A stretch of DNA of 64,000 nucleotides from Haloglomus salinum (GCF_024298825.1 NZ_CP101153.1:3100001-3164000), one strand, 5' to 3'. Counted from the stretch's first letter, positions 41,653 through 50,977 are shown. A program made the numbers and translations. Notes: generated by a model from the sequence alone, not told the origin.

Positions 41653-43344
41653 ATGAGCACCGAGACGACCGGGGAGGGTGACGACAGGCGGCAGTCGTTC
41701 TGGGCCTGGGGCTGGGCCGACCGTCTGCCGACCGACGAGGAGCGCCGCGAACTCAAGTCCCGCATCGAGGGGATGCTCGGCTTCCCCGAGCGGCCGCTGC
41801 TGGATCTCCCGACACTCGACGACGTGACGCTGGCGCCGCCGCGGGTCGAGCCGCCGGCCGACCTCTCGTGTGCGGCCACGACCGACAAGCGCGACCGCGT
41901 CACCCACACCTACGGGAGCGCCTATCGCGACCTCGTGCGTGGCTTCCACGGCCAGTTCGACGACGCGCCCGACGTCGTGGCCTACCCGGAGTGCGAGTCC
42001 GACGTACAGGCCGTCCTCGACTGGGCGGCCGGGGCGAACGTGGCGGTCGTTCCGTACGGCGGCGGCACCAGCGTGGTCGGCGGCGTCGAGTGTGACGGGA
42101 CGGGGTACGCGGGCGTCTGCTCGCTCGACATGCGCCGGATGGACGACGTGCCGGAGGTCGACGAACACTCACGGGCCGCCCGCATCGAGGGGGGCGCGAC
42201 CGGCCCGGAGATACAGGACCAGCTCGCCGACCACGGCCTGCAGCTCCGGCACTACCCACAGAGCTACGAGTTCTCGACGTTCGGGGGCTGGGTCGCTACC
42301 CGCGCCGGCGGCCACTTCGCCACGCGCTACACCCACATCGACGACTTCGTCGAGAGCGTGCGAGCCGTGACACCCGCGGGGACGCTGGAGACGCGCCGCC
42401 TGCCCGCATCCGGCGCGGGTCCGGACCCCAACCGGTTCCTCCTCGGTAGCGAAGGCGCCTTCGGCGTCATCACCGAGGGCTGGGCCCGGGTCCAGCCTCG
42501 TCCCCCCTATCGGGCGAAAGCAACGGTGCGGTTCGACGACTACTGGGACGCCGTCGCAGCCTGCCGGGAGGTCGTGCAGGCCCGCCTGACGCCCGCGAAC
42601 TGCCGGCTACTCGATTCGAACGAGGCGATGCTGAACGAGGTGGCGTTCGACGGCTCGTCGGTCCTCCTGCTCGGCTTCGAATCCACGGACAGCCTCCCAC
42701 CCATCGAGGCGGACCTCGACCGCGCGGTCGATATCGCCGAGAGCCACGGCGGCCGCGTCTCAGAGGGGCCCACCACGGAAGACCGGACGACCGACGCTGA
42801 CGAGAGCGGGACGGGGGACGACGGCGCGAGTGGGACGGGGGACGATGATGAGGATGTCGACGGTGAGGACGGCGATTCGGGCGAGTGGCGCGACTCGTTC
42901 GTCGAGGCACCGTACATGTTCAACTCGCTCGTCAGCATGGGCGTCCTCGTCGACACGTTCGAGACGGCGGTGACGTGGGACCAGTTCCCTGCGCTCCACG
43001 ACGCCATCCAGGAGACCGTCACCGACGCGATGGAGGAGGAGTGCGGCGCCGGCTTCCTCTCCTGTCGGTTCACCCACTCATACGAGGACGGCCCGGCGCC
43101 GTACTACACGCTGCTTGCGCCCGCCGACGTGGGCCGGGAACTCGAGCAGTGGCGCACTATCAAGCAGGCCGCCTCGGACACGCTGATGGACTACGGCGCG
43201 ACCATCACCCACCACCACGCCGTCGGACGGGTCCACCGCGACCACTACCACGAGGAGGTGCCCGAGCACTACCTCGACGCGCTCCGGTCGATGAAGCGGA
43301 CGCTGGACCCGGAGGACATCATGAACCCCGGCGCGTTGCTGTAG
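41653..43344 (+). CDS. FAD-binding oxidoreductase, alkyldihydroxyacetonephosphate synthase-like
   Basis: A 563-residue VAO-family flavoprotein. VVPYGGGTSVVGG in the FAD-binding domain, YPQSYEFSTFGGWVATRAGGH and the HHH motif at 520-522 (THHHAVGRVHRDHY) followed by LDPEDIMNPGALL are diagnostic of the AGPS/D-lactate dehydrogenase branch. A roughly 40-residue acidic insert (around codons at 42766-42890) interrupts the cap domain. Archaeal ether lipids are made by another route, so a 2-hydroxyacid dehydrogenase role is more likely. Confidence 0.87.
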   Translation: MSTETTGEGDDRRQSFWAWGWADRLPTDEERRELKSRIEGMLGFPERPLLDLPTLDDVTLAPPRVEPPADLSCAATTDKRDRVTHTYGSAYRDLVRGFHGQFDDAPDVVAYPECESDVQAVLDWAAGANVAVVPYGGGTSVVGGVECDGTGYAGVCSLDMRRMDDVPEVDEHSRAARIEGGATGPEIQDQLADHGLQLRHYPQSYEFSTFGGWVATRAGGHFATRYTHIDDFVESVRAVTPAGTLETRRLPASGAGPDPNRFLLGSEGAFGVITEGWARVQPRPPYRAKATVRFDDYWDAVAACREVVQARLTPANCRLLDSNEAMLNEVAFDGSSVLLLGFESTDSLPPIEADLDRAVDIAESHGGRVSEGPTTEDRTTDADESGTGDDGASGTGDDDEDVDGEDGDSGEWRDSFVEAPYMFNSLVSMGVLVDTFETAVTWDQFPALHDAIQETVTDAMEEECGAGFLSCRFTHSYEDGPAPYYTLLAPADVGRELEQWRTIKQAASDTLMDYGATITHHHAVGRVHRDHYHEEVPEHYLDALRSMKRTLDPEDIMNPGALL

Positions 43345-43381
43345 GCGCCTGGCGACGGCCGGCCGCTTCGTACACGCTCCG

Positions 43382-44329
43382 TCAGGCGGCGAGGGCCGCA
43401 CCGATAGCGGCGGAGTGGAGGACGGCACTCACCAGGGCGAACGTCGCGTAGGCGAGCGTGGGGGCGACCATCGATTCCGTCCGGTCGTAGGCGTAGGCCG
43501 CGATGCCGACGACGGCGATCCGGGGGGCGACCGCGACGGCCCCCATCGGCGACTCGACCGCCGTCGCGAGGACGAGCGCGGTCAGCGCGACCGCGGCCAC
43601 CACGGGTAGCATCGCCAGTGCGCGTATCCGACCGTCTCCGGTCCGTCCCTTCGCGTAGACGGTGACGCCGAGTGCGAGCACGAACACCGCCGCCACCACG
43701 GCTCTGGTCCCCCAGATGTAGAGCCATGGCGCGTCGCCGAAGGTCCCGTACGACGGGAACTGCGGGGTCACCAGATAGCCGCCCACCAGCGTCGTCACGG
43801 CGACCGTCAGGTTTCGGTCACGGTCGAGTATCCGCTGGAGACCCGCCTGGACGAGGCCGTGGTAGAGCAGCACCATCCCCAGGACGAACACCGTCAGCCG
43901 GACCAGCGTGCGGTCGAGGAGGAGGTCCGGGAGCCCGAGCACCGCCGAGACGATGTCGGTGATTCCGACCCCGGCCTGGCCCCCGAGCGGGACGAACGCG
44001 GCCACGGCGAGTGTCACCGTAGCGACCACCACACCCCCTAGCAGGCGGCCGTCGGGCCGGTCGGGGAGCGACACGGGGAGCGAGTCGCCACGGTAGACCG
44101 CGTACCCTGCGACGAGTGCGCCCATCCCAGCCAGGGAGAGCATCCCGCGCACGAGTGACAGGGTGATGTCGCTGTCAAGGAAGTACGGGTCCAGCACGTT
44201 GTTCAGGCCGACGAGGTACGCCTGGAACCCGACCAGCAACGTGGCTACCACCCCGAGCTCGACGACGAACGCAGGCTGGAGGACATCCCCGAGGGCGCCA
44301 CGCTCCAGGGACGTTCGACTGCGGACCAT
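43382..44329 (-). CDS. Polytopic membrane protein, possibly CPBP-like
   Basis: A 315-residue membrane protein from MVRSRTSLERG, with about nine hydrophobic helices. The segment LLYHGLVQAGLQRILDRDR resembles the second motif of CPBP intramembrane proteases, but the key paired glutamates are not clear, so this is only a hint. The upstream extension of 55 codons lacks natural composition and overlaps intergenic DNA. It is convergent with the flavoprotein gene. Confidence 0.68.
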   Translation of the reverse strand: MVRSRTSLERGALGDVLQPAFVVELGVVATLLVGFQAYLVGLNNVLDPYFLDSDITLSLVRGMLSLAGMGALVAGYAVYRGDSLPVSLPDRPDGRLLGGVVVATVTLAVAAFVPLGGQAGVGITDIVSAVLGLPDLLLDRTLVRLTVFVLGMVLLYHGLVQAGLQRILDRDRNLTVAVTTLVGGYLVTPQFPSYGTFGDAPWLYIWGTRAVVAAVFVLALGVTVYAKGRTGDGRIRALAMLPVVAAVALTALVLATAVESPMGAVAVAPRIAVVGIAAYAYDRTESMVAPTLAYATFALVSAVLHSAAIGAALAA

Positions 44330-44570
44330 GTTGGTGAGTACCACCCGCGGCTCAAAAACGTGTGGCCCACCCGGCGAGCACATGGCCTCGGTGGCCAGAT
44401 TCGGTTTCACTCTCCGGGACGCCCCCGGCTTCGACTGGTCCTCGCGTGTTCCTCCGCCGCTCAGTCCCGTCCTCGCGTACGGCCCCGATTCCATCCGGAG
44501 GGGGCATTCGTGCCACCACCCGACACTGGTGCCCGCGAACCGTTAACACCCCGACGCGAGAACTCCCGGT

Positions 44571-44765
44571 ATGACCTGCCCGCATCTGGAGTACCGCGAC
44601 GGCGACCACGCCGACACCGAGCGCGCGTACTGCACGGTCGTCGACGGGTTCGTCGAGCCGATGCGCGCCGACATCTGCAACGACCGGCACGACCTCTCGC
44701 ACGCCACGCACTGTGAGTTCTACCGGGAGGCCGAGGGGCTGGACGGGGAGGGGGACGGGTCGTGA
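44571..44765 (+). CDS. Small Cys/His-rich haloarchaeal protein
   Basis: A 64-residue protein with MTCPHLEYR, YCTVVD, ICNDRHDLSHATHCEFY: four cysteines and four histidines in a small metal-binding layout. It ends inside the start of the following gene (GTGA overlap), showing translation coupling to BKACE. A ttaac element at 44544 lies 25-30 bases upstream of the ATG. Confidence 0.75.
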   Translation: MTCPHLEYRDGDHADTERAYCTVVDGFVEPMRADICNDRHDLSHATHCEFYREAEGLDGEGDGS

Positions 44766-45604
44766 CGGGCTACGACGACTACCTCGCCGGCGAACCCGTC
44801 ATCATCACCGTCGCGCTGACCGGCGGCGTCCACGGGAGGGAGGCGAACCCGAACCTGCCCGAAACCCCGGCCGAGGTCGCCGCGGCCGCGGCCGACGCCG
44901 AGGCCGCGGGCGCGAGCGTCGCCCACCTCCACGCGCGCAAGCCGAACGGGGAGCGCTCGTTCGCGACCGAACGGTTTCAGGAACTCACCGAGGCGGTCCG
45001 GGAGGCGACCGACCTCGTGGTCCAGCACTCGACGGGCGGGACGGGCGCGCCGCTCGAAGCACGTCGCCAGCCCCTCCGTACGGACCCGGCACCCGAGATG
45101 GCGAGCCTCGACATGGGGCCCCTCAACCGCTACCGGCACCTCACGAGCGAGAACCCTCGCGCGATGGTGGACGACCTCTACGACGAGATGGCCGCGCGCG
45201 GCATCAAGCCGGAGCTGGAGGCGTTCAACGACGGGCACGTCAACGAGGTCCACGGGCTCCTCGACCGGAAGGACCTCGACGAGCCGTATCACACCACCCT
45301 CATCTTCGGTGGCGGGACGCTCACCCCGGCGAAGCCGCGGAACCTGCTGAACGCGGTCCGGAACCTGCCCGAGGGCGCGACGTTCAACACACTCGGATTC
45401 GGCCCGCACCAGCTCCCGTTCGCGACGCTCGGCACCATCCTCGGCGGCCACGTCCGGGTCGGACTGGAGGACAACGTCTACTACGAACGCGGGGAACTGG
45501 CCGTGAGCAATGCGCAACTCGTCGAGCGCGTGGCGAGTGTCGCACGGACGCTCGGACGCGAGCCGGCGACGCCCGACGAGGCACGCGACATCCTGAACCT
45601 GTGA
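44762..45604 (+). CDS. BKACE family beta-keto acid cleavage enzyme
   Basis: A 280-residue TIM-barrel enzyme formerly called 3-keto-5-aminohexanoate cleavage protein. Conserved pieces are ITVALTGG near the N-terminus, SVAHLHARK with the metal His pair, VQHSTGG, FNDGHVNEV and HVRVGLEDNVYYERGELA with C-terminal zinc/substrate residues. The family condenses beta-keto acids with acetyl-CoA. The GTG start overlaps the small Cys/His gene by four bases. The exact keto acid is unknown. Confidence 0.9.
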   Translation: MTGYDDYLAGEPVIITVALTGGVHGREANPNLPETPAEVAAAAADAEAAGASVAHLHARKPNGERSFATERFQELTEAVREATDLVVQHSTGGTGAPLEARRQPLRTDPAPEMASLDMGPLNRYRHLTSENPRAMVDDLYDEMAARGIKPELEAFNDGHVNEVHGLLDRKDLDEPYHTTLIFGGGTLTPAKPRNLLNAVRNLPEGATFNTLGFGPHQLPFATLGTILGGHVRVGLEDNVYYERGELAVSNAQLVERVASVARTLGREPATPDEARDILNL

Positions 45605-45660
45605 GCGACATCTGCGGTCGCCCGTGATAGAAGACAGCGTCAACTATTGCAGAGCGACGG

Positions 45661-45719
45661 ACAACTGTTGTACGGCCTCCCTCCGATGATTGTGTATTAT
45701 TTACCGTGATAATAATCAC
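45661..45719. promoter_or_regulatory. Palindromes upstream of the beta-propeller lipoprotein-like gene
   Basis: acaactgttgt (45661-45671) and gtgataataatcac (45706-45719) are short inverted repeats in the 140-base gap after the BKACE gene, separated by the TATA-like tgtattattta (about 45691-45702). The second overlaps the longer possible GTG start of the next gene. Confidence 0.45.
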
Positions 45720-45744
45720 GTGGGTGGCGTCGACGGATGACATC

Positions 45745-47187
45745 GTGAGTCACCCTCCCAACCCTTCACGTCGCACGGTGCTCGCTGCAGCCGGTGCCGC
45801 GGTCGGTACCACCGCTCTCGGCGGCGTCGCGTACGCGGCGACACAGGACGGTTCGACCGATGAGAACGACTCGACGGACGCGGACGCGTCGCAGGACCCC
45901 GCGGTCCAGTGGACGGAGACGTACTCCAGCGGGTCCTCCGACCAGGCAGTGACGGTCGTTCCGTCCAGCGACGGCGGCTACACGTTCCTCGGGCACGCAC
46001 AGGACGAGGACGAGTCCACGTCGGGCGTCTGGCTGGTGGGCGTCGACGAATCGGGCGCGAAACAGTGGGAGGCCCGCCCCGGCGACGGCTCGTGGAGCAG
46101 CCCGACGGACCTGACCGAGACGGACGACGGGGGCTACGTCATCACCGCCCGGACGGGGGAGAACGACGCCGGGCTCATCAGGACCGACAGTCAGGGGACG
46201 GTCCAGTGGACCTCCGTCTACCAGGGCGCCGACGACGAGCCCGAAACGACCCGGACCGTCGCCGATGGGGGTGGCTCGGAGGAGGACTCGACGGAGGTCC
46301 TCACGGCCGTCGAGTCCCATCCCGACGGCGGATTCATCGCCGTCGGGCGGACGACCCTCGTGGGCTCCGAGGGGGTCGTGCTGTTCGTGGACGAGGACGG
46401 AACCCAGACGAACGACTGGCGCCGCAGCGAGGCGGCGTTCACCGACCTCACGACGGTCCGCGAGTCCGAGGAGTTCGTCATCGCCGGCCGTGACGAGGAC
46501 CAGGCGTTCGCCCGCAACTGGTCCCGTGAGGGGTGGGACGACATCCGACCCGACCAGTGGGAGAGCTTCGACAACGTCGTTCGGCGAGCCGGCGGCGGGT
46601 ACGCCTTCGACGTGGAGATCGAGGATGGGTACGGGCTCTTCACGCTGGACTCGGACGGTGATGTGGCCTTCGAGCGGTCGTACGACGAGGCCGACGACAC
46701 GCCGGAGGAGGTTGTCGGCGGGCTCGTGCAGACGGCCAACCGCGGGTTCGTGCAGGCCGGGAACGGCCAGGCCGACCGGTCGGTGTGGCTGGTCGGCACC
46801 GGACCCGAGGGCGAGCGACGCGGCAGCGTGACGCTCGACGATGGACCCGGCACTGCCTGCCCCATCGACCCGAACCCGCTCGCACCGACGGCCGACGGCG
46901 GTGTCATCGTCGCGTACACCGCGAACCTCGGCGGCGCGACGAGCGACGAGCAGTCCGACGTCCGGCTGGCGAAGGTCGGGCCGTCGCTCACGGCCGCTCC
47001 GGGGACGCCGACCGAGGCACAACCCGACGAGCCGACCGAGGACACGCCGGAATCCGACGACGACACCGGAGCCGGTGACGCCGACGGGACGGACGATACG
47101 ACCGACGAGGCGGACCAGACACCGACCGAGACGACGGCAGCATCCGACGACGAGACGGGCACGGACGAGGAGGACTGCGAACCCTGA
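45745..47187 (+). CDS. Tat-exported repeat protein with acidic C-terminal tail
   Basis: About 480 residues from GTG at 45745 (VSHPPNPSRRTVLAAAGAAVG), a twin-arginine signal with no lipobox. Residues 60-380 contain repeated beta segments such as SDGGYTFLGHAQ, DDGGYVITART, PDGGFIAVGR and ADGGVIVAYTAN, spaced about 60 residues apart, typical of beta-propeller blades. The last 60 residues are Thr/Asp/Glu/Pro-rich, a wall-spanning or disordered tail. A longer start at 45706 is possible but would precede the Tat motif with odd hydrophobic residues. Confidence 0.8.
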   Translation: MSHPPNPSRRTVLAAAGAAVGTTALGGVAYAATQDGSTDENDSTDADASQDPAVQWTETYSSGSSDQAVTVVPSSDGGYTFLGHAQDEDESTSGVWLVGVDESGAKQWEARPGDGSWSSPTDLTETDDGGYVITARTGENDAGLIRTDSQGTVQWTSVYQGADDEPETTRTVADGGGSEEDSTEVLTAVESHPDGGFIAVGRTTLVGSEGVVLFVDEDGTQTNDWRRSEAAFTDLTTVRESEEFVIAGRDEDQAFARNWSREGWDDIRPDQWESFDNVVRRAGGGYAFDVEIEDGYGLFTLDSDGDVAFERSYDEADDTPEEVVGGLVQTANRGFVQAGNGQADRSVWLVGTGPEGERRGSVTLDDGPGTACPIDPNPLAPTADGGVIVAYTANLGGATSDEQSDVRLAKVGPSLTAAPGTPTEAQPDEPTEDTPESDDDTGAGDADGTDDTTDEADQTPTETTAASDDETGTDEEDCEP

Positions 47188-47271
47188 CGCTGTCGGCAGG
47201 CAGTGGCGGCTCCCCTGACCTTGACCGTCTCGTGGAGGCCGTCGCACCGGTGAGAAGCGCTCCGACGGCCG

Positions 47272-47850
47272 CTACGTGTCTTCAGGGCCGACCTTCGGCT
47301 CCGTCGGTGGTTCGTACGTCTCGAAGGCGTCCAGCAGCGCCGCCGGGTCGGTATCGACCTGTGCGAGGTCGCGGTGCGCCGGCGAGACGAACCCCTCCTC
47401 CGCGGCGCCGTCGAGGTGCGAGACGAGCCCGTCGTAGAACCCGCCGGCGTTGAGGACGCCGCAGGGCTTCTCGTGGATGCCCAGTTGCGCCCACGTCAGC
47501 ACCTCGAACAGCTCCTCCAGCGTGCCCAGCCCGCCAGGGAGCGCGATGAACCCGTCCGAGTGTTCGACCATCCGCTGCTTGCGCTCGTGCATCGAGTCGA
47601 CGACCTGCAGTTCGGTGACGCCGCCGTGGGCCACCTCCTTCGCCTCCAGGGCTTCCGGGATGACGCCGACGACATCGCCCCCGCCGTCGAGGACGGTGTC
47701 GGCGACCGTGCCCATCAGCCCGACGCTGCCGCCGCCGAAGACGAGCCCGAGGTCACGGTCGAGCAGTGCCTCGCCCATCTCGCGCGCGGCCCGCCGGTAG
47801 GCCGGGTCGTGGCCGGGGCTTGAGCCGCAGTAGACACAGATGCGCTCCAC
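47272..47850 (-). CDS. LOG family protein (cytokinin riboside 5'-monophosphate phosphoribohydrolase-like)
   Basis: A 192-residue nucleotide hydrolase with the family signatures GLVFGGGSVGLMG, MHERK (88-92) and PGGLGTLEELFE (105-116). LOG enzymes release a base from nucleoside 5'-monophosphates; these were mislabelled lysine decarboxylases earlier. It starts with GTG. It is immediately downstream of the HxlR gene (four-base gap) and shares its direction, so it may be regulated with it. Confidence 0.92.
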   Translation of the reverse strand: MERICVYCGSSPGHDPAYRRAAREMGEALLDRDLGLVFGGGSVGLMGTVADTVLDGGGDVVGVIPEALEAKEVAHGGVTELQVVDSMHERKQRMVEHSDGFIALPGGLGTLEELFEVLTWAQLGIHEKPCGVLNAGGFYDGLVSHLDGAAEEGFVSPAHRDLAQVDTDPAALLDAFETYEPPTEPKVGPEDT

Positions 47851-47853
47851 GGG

Positions 47854-48258
47854 TCAATCGGCGGACTCGGGAGCGGCTTCGTCGCTCTCCGCATCGCCCT
47901 CGGCGCCGGGCGCACCGTGGAGCCACTCGTCCGCCCAGCGCTCGATCTCGTCGAAGACCGGACAGAGGGAGGTCCCCTTCGCCGTGAGCGAGTAGTAGGT
48001 CGCGACGGGAGCGTCCTCCTCCATCCGGCGGTCGACGAAGTCCATCTCCTGCAGGTCGTCGAGCACGCGCGAGAGCGTCCGCGAGGAGGCGTCGGTCGAC
48101 CGCTTCAGCTCGTTGAACCGCTTCTCGCCGTCCTGCAGGTCGTGGAGGACGATGAGCCGCCACTGCGAGCCGATCTGTTCCAGCGAGTCGACGACAGCAC
48201 AGGGGCCGTCGTCCGCCACGTCGGTCTCCGAACCCGGAGTGTCTGCACCAGAGGACAT
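47854..48258 (-). CDS. HxlR family winged-helix regulator
   Basis: A 134-residue transcriptional regulator. CAVVDSLEQIGSQWRLIVLHDLQDGEKRFNELKRS and RTLSRVLDDLQEMDFVDRR are the HxlR winged helix; the single N-terminal cysteine at the conserved position in GPCAVV could sense redox state. It is divergent from the 48366 esterase with a palindrome and TATA element between, and the LOG gene follows after three bases. The alternative start three codons upstream (GTG) is possible. Confidence 0.9.
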   Translation of the reverse strand: MSSGADTPGSETDVADDGPCAVVDSLEQIGSQWRLIVLHDLQDGEKRFNELKRSTDASSRTLSRVLDDLQEMDFVDRRMEEDAPVATYYSLTAKGTSLCPVFDEIERWADEWLHGAPGAEGDAESDEAAPESAD

Positions 48259-48286
48259 GGATGTCACCTACCGGGATGGTTGTCAG

Positions 48287-48316
48287 GGAATATATAAGTA
48301 AGTTCGGGAACGTACT
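48287..48316. promoter_or_regulatory. Divergent promoter with TATA element and 20-base near-palindrome
   Basis: atatataag (about 48288-48296) is followed by agtaagttcgggaacgtact (48297-48316), an inverted repeat with one mismatch in nine pairs. HxlR-type repressors bind GTAC-containing dyads, so it may be the operator for both the HxlR gene and the esterase. The TATA element can serve the HxlR gene (leaderless start at 48258) on the minus strand. Confidence 0.55.
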
Positions 48317-48365
48317 CAGGTGACGTGATGACACTGCTCGACCACCGCCGACCGGAGGGACATCG

Positions 48366-49040
48366 ATGAGCGACGAGACGGCCGACACGGAGACCGGTGC
48401 GGGCGTCATCGGACCACATCAGGGCCAGCAGACGCTCACCGCCGGCACCGACCTCGAGGCGGCCGAGGCAGCGGTCGTCCTCGCGCACGGTCGCGGGGCC
48501 TCCGCCCGGGGCATCCTCGGACTGGCCAGCGAGATCGGCGTCGAGGGCGTCGCCTACCTCGCACCACAGGCCGCGCGCAACGAGTGGTATCCGAACTCGT
48601 TCCTCGCCCCGGTCGAGTCGAACGAACCCGGGCGCTCCTCGGGATTGCGGGCGGTGGGCGACGCCGTCGAGCGGGCGGTCGACGCGGGGATTCCCCACGA
48701 GCGCATCGTCCTCGGTGGCTTCTCGCAGGGCGGCTGTCTCGCCACCGAGTACGCCGCGCGCAACCCGCGCCGGTACGGCGGCGTCGTCGCGTTCAGCGGC
48801 GGCCTCATCGGGGAGGAACTGGACGACGAGTACCAGGGGGACCTCGACGGTACTCCTGTCTTCCTCGGCTGCTCGGACGTGGACCCGCATATCCCGGCCG
48901 AGCGCGTCGAGGCGACGCGGGATGCCTTCCAGTCGCTCGGTGCGGATGTCGATATGCGCCTGTATCAGGGGATGGGCCACACGGTGAACGAGGACGAACT
49001 CGAGTCTGCCCGGGACATCGTCGCTGCGCTGGTCGGGTAG
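48366..49040 (+). CDS. Phospholipase/carboxylesterase family hydrolase
   Basis: A 224-residue alpha/beta hydrolase. AAVVLAHGRGASARGI holds the oxyanion glycine, GGFSQGGCLATEYA the serine nucleophile, and LYQGMGHTVNEDE the histidine, with the aspartate in GCSDVDPH. This matches the carboxylesterase/dienelactone hydrolase branch. It is divergent from the HxlR regulator. Confidence 0.9.
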   Translation: MSDETADTETGAGVIGPHQGQQTLTAGTDLEAAEAAVVLAHGRGASARGILGLASEIGVEGVAYLAPQAARNEWYPNSFLAPVESNEPGRSSGLRAVGDAVERAVDAGIPHERIVLGGFSQGGCLATEYAARNPRRYGGVVAFSGGLIGEELDDEYQGDLDGTPVFLGCSDVDPHIPAERVEATRDAFQSLGADVDMRLYQGMGHTVNEDELESARDIVAALVG

Positions 49041-49157
49041 GCTCCCGGCGCACGGTCGGGTCGTCGGGGCCCCCATCACGCGACCGGCGGAATCCGGGGG
49101 CTACGCCCGCGCGCAAAGGGAACTTTGATACGCGACCGGTTCGCACGCTGTGCCGTA

Positions 49158-49550
49158 ATGAGTCAATCGTACGACCGGGGCCTCGTGGAGGACTTCGGGC
49201 GCTGGCGGGACTTTACCGCCGGCATGTGGGCCTGGATCTTCCACAAGTTCACCGGGTGGGTGCTCATCGGGTACTTGTTCACGCACATCGCCGTGCTGAG
49301 CACCGCCACGGTGGGCACAGCGGCCTACACGAACACCATCTCGGGGCTGGAGAGCCTGCTGGTGGTCCGGTTCCTCGAGGTCGGCCTGCTGGCGGTCGCC
49401 GTCTTCCACATCCTCAACGGACTGCGGCTGCTGTTCGTCGACCTCGGGGTCGGACTGGAGGCACAGGACAAGAGCTTCTACGCGTCGCTCGTCCTCACGG
49501 GGGCCATCGTGGTGGCGAGCGTCCCGACCTTCCTCGCGGGGGCGATATAA
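49158..49550 (+). CDS. sdhC: Succinate dehydrogenase cytochrome b subunit
   Basis: A 130-residue membrane anchor of complex II, started at [31 protein letters not shown] holds the haem-ligand histidine, followed by two further helices. It is the first of the sdhCDBA genes; sdhD follows after one base. Possible TATA element ctttgata at about 49124. Confidence 0.93.
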   Translation: MSQSYDRGLVEDFGRWRDFTAGMWAWIFHKFTGWVLIGYLFTHIAVLSTATVGTAAYTNTISGLESLLVVRFLEVGLLAVAVFHILNGLRLLFVDLGVGLEAQDKSFYASLVLTGAIVVASVPTFLAGAI

Positions 49551-49551
49551 C

Positions 49552-49932
49552 ATGGCAGACTACTACTCCTCGTTCGACCCGAAGGGGTCGCGCTGGATGC
49601 TCCAGCGCCTGACCGCAGCGTTCCTCGTCGTCGTGCTGGCGTTCCACTTCATGCTGCTGCACTTCGTCAACCACGCCGCCGATGTCACCTTCATGCAGAC
49701 CCACCTCCGGATGCAGCAGCCGGGCTACTTCCTCACGATGGTGGCGTTCCTCGTGACGGCGACGTTCCACGGCGTCAACGGCGTCTACAACGCACTCGTC
49801 AACCAGGGGCTCGACGGCACCCCGAAGACCGTCGTCAAGTACGGCCTCGTCCTCGCCTCCCTGCTGCTCATCGCGCAGGGTATCCGCGTCGCGATGGCGA
49901 TGGCCGGCTTCATCATCGGACCCGCAGCATAA
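49552..49932 (+). CDS. sdhD: Succinate dehydrogenase membrane anchor subunit
   Basis: A 126-residue second anchor with three helices. FLVVVLAFHFMLLHFVNHAADV carries the histidines near the haem or quinone site, and AFLVTATFHGVNGVYNAL is in the middle. Its stop shares a base with the sdhB ATG (49932). Confidence 0.92.
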   Translation: MADYYSSFDPKGSRWMLQRLTAAFLVVVLAFHFMLLHFVNHAADVTFMQTHLRMQQPGYFLTMVAFLVTATFHGVNGVYNALVNQGLDGTPKTVVKYGLVLASLLLIAQGIRVAMAMAGFIIGPAA

Positions 49933-50822
49933 TGAGCACGCAAGTCACCGAACAGGAGCAGACCGAGACGGAGGAGGAGTCGGCCCACCAGCAGCGGCGG
50001 CTGGCCGAGAAGGCCGAGCGCCAGGAGGTCCGTGACCGGATGCGAGAGCGTGCCGAGACGGACCTCGAACAGGCCGATACCGTCTTCGACCTCAAGGTCT
50101 TCCGCTACGACCCGGACATCCCCGAGAAGGAGGACCCGCGCTTCGATACGTTCCCCGTCCCGTTCACGAAGGGGATGACCGTGCTCGACGCGCTGATGTA
50201 CGCACGGGACCACTACGACTCCTCGCTCACCTTCCGGCACTCCTGCCGGCAGGCCGTGTGCGGGTCGGACGCCCTGTTCGTCAACGGCACCCAGCATCTG
50301 GGCTGCAAGACGCAGGTCGTCGACCTCGGCGATTCCGAGGGCGTCCCCGGCCAGATTCGCGTCGAGCCGCTCCCCCACCAGGAGGTCGTCAAGGACCTCG
50401 TCGTGGACATGGAGCACTTCTACGACCAGATGGACGCGGTCGAGCCGTTCTTCGATGCCGACGAGCTCCCGTCGGGCGACCTGGAGGAGCAGCGCCAGAC
50501 CCGCGAGAACCGCGAGAAGATCAAGATGTCCTCGCGCTGTATCTGGTGTGGCGCCTGCATGTCGTCGTGCAACATCGCCGCCGGGGACAACGAGTACCTC
50601 GGCCCCGCGGCCATCAACAAGGCCTACAAGTTCGCGATGGACGACCGCGAGGGCGAGAACCGCAAGCAGGAGCGGCTCGAGATCATCGAGCAGGAGCACG
50701 GCGTCTGGCGGTGTCAGACCCAGTTCTCCTGTACGGAGGTCTGTCCGAAGGACATCCCGCTCACCGAGCACATCCAGGAACTCAAACGCGAGGCAGTCAA
50801 GAACAACCTCAAGTTCTGGTGA
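49932..50822 (+). CDS. sdhB: Succinate dehydrogenase iron-sulfur subunit
   Basis: A 296-residue Fe-S subunit with an added acidic N-terminus. The 2Fe-2S motif SCRQAVCGSDAL...LGC has Asp in the third position, as in many SdhB proteins; CIWCGACMSSCN and CTEVCPKDIP are the 4Fe-4S and 3Fe-4S ligands. It transfers electrons from SdhA to the membrane anchors. Confidence 0.95.
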   Translation: MSTQVTEQEQTETEEESAHQQRRLAEKAERQEVRDRMRERAETDLEQADTVFDLKVFRYDPDIPEKEDPRFDTFPVPFTKGMTVLDALMYARDHYDSSLTFRHSCRQAVCGSDALFVNGTQHLGCKTQVVDLGDSEGVPGQIRVEPLPHQEVVKDLVVDMEHFYDQMDAVEPFFDADELPSGDLEEQRQTRENREKIKMSSRCIWCGACMSSCNIAAGDNEYLGPAAINKAYKFAMDDREGENRKQERLEIIEQEHGVWRCQTQFSCTEVCPKDIPLTEHIQELKREAVKNNLKFW

Positions 50823-50977
50823 GTGCCGTGCCCGCACCGGGCTGCCGGATGGCGTCGCGCTCGCGATGCACACCCGGCCGCCGGCGTGCGGTCGCGCACA
50901 ACAGGCTCAAGTTACCCACAGCCTAACACGAACATACGAACGCGACCGAGCGACCACCTACCACATCACTTCAACCA

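Noticed and set aside
40811-41656. Long plus-strand open frame overlapping the CMD gene
   Set aside because: Composition is Arg/Pro/Gly-rich and it runs over the natural CMD protein in another frame, so it is a shadow.
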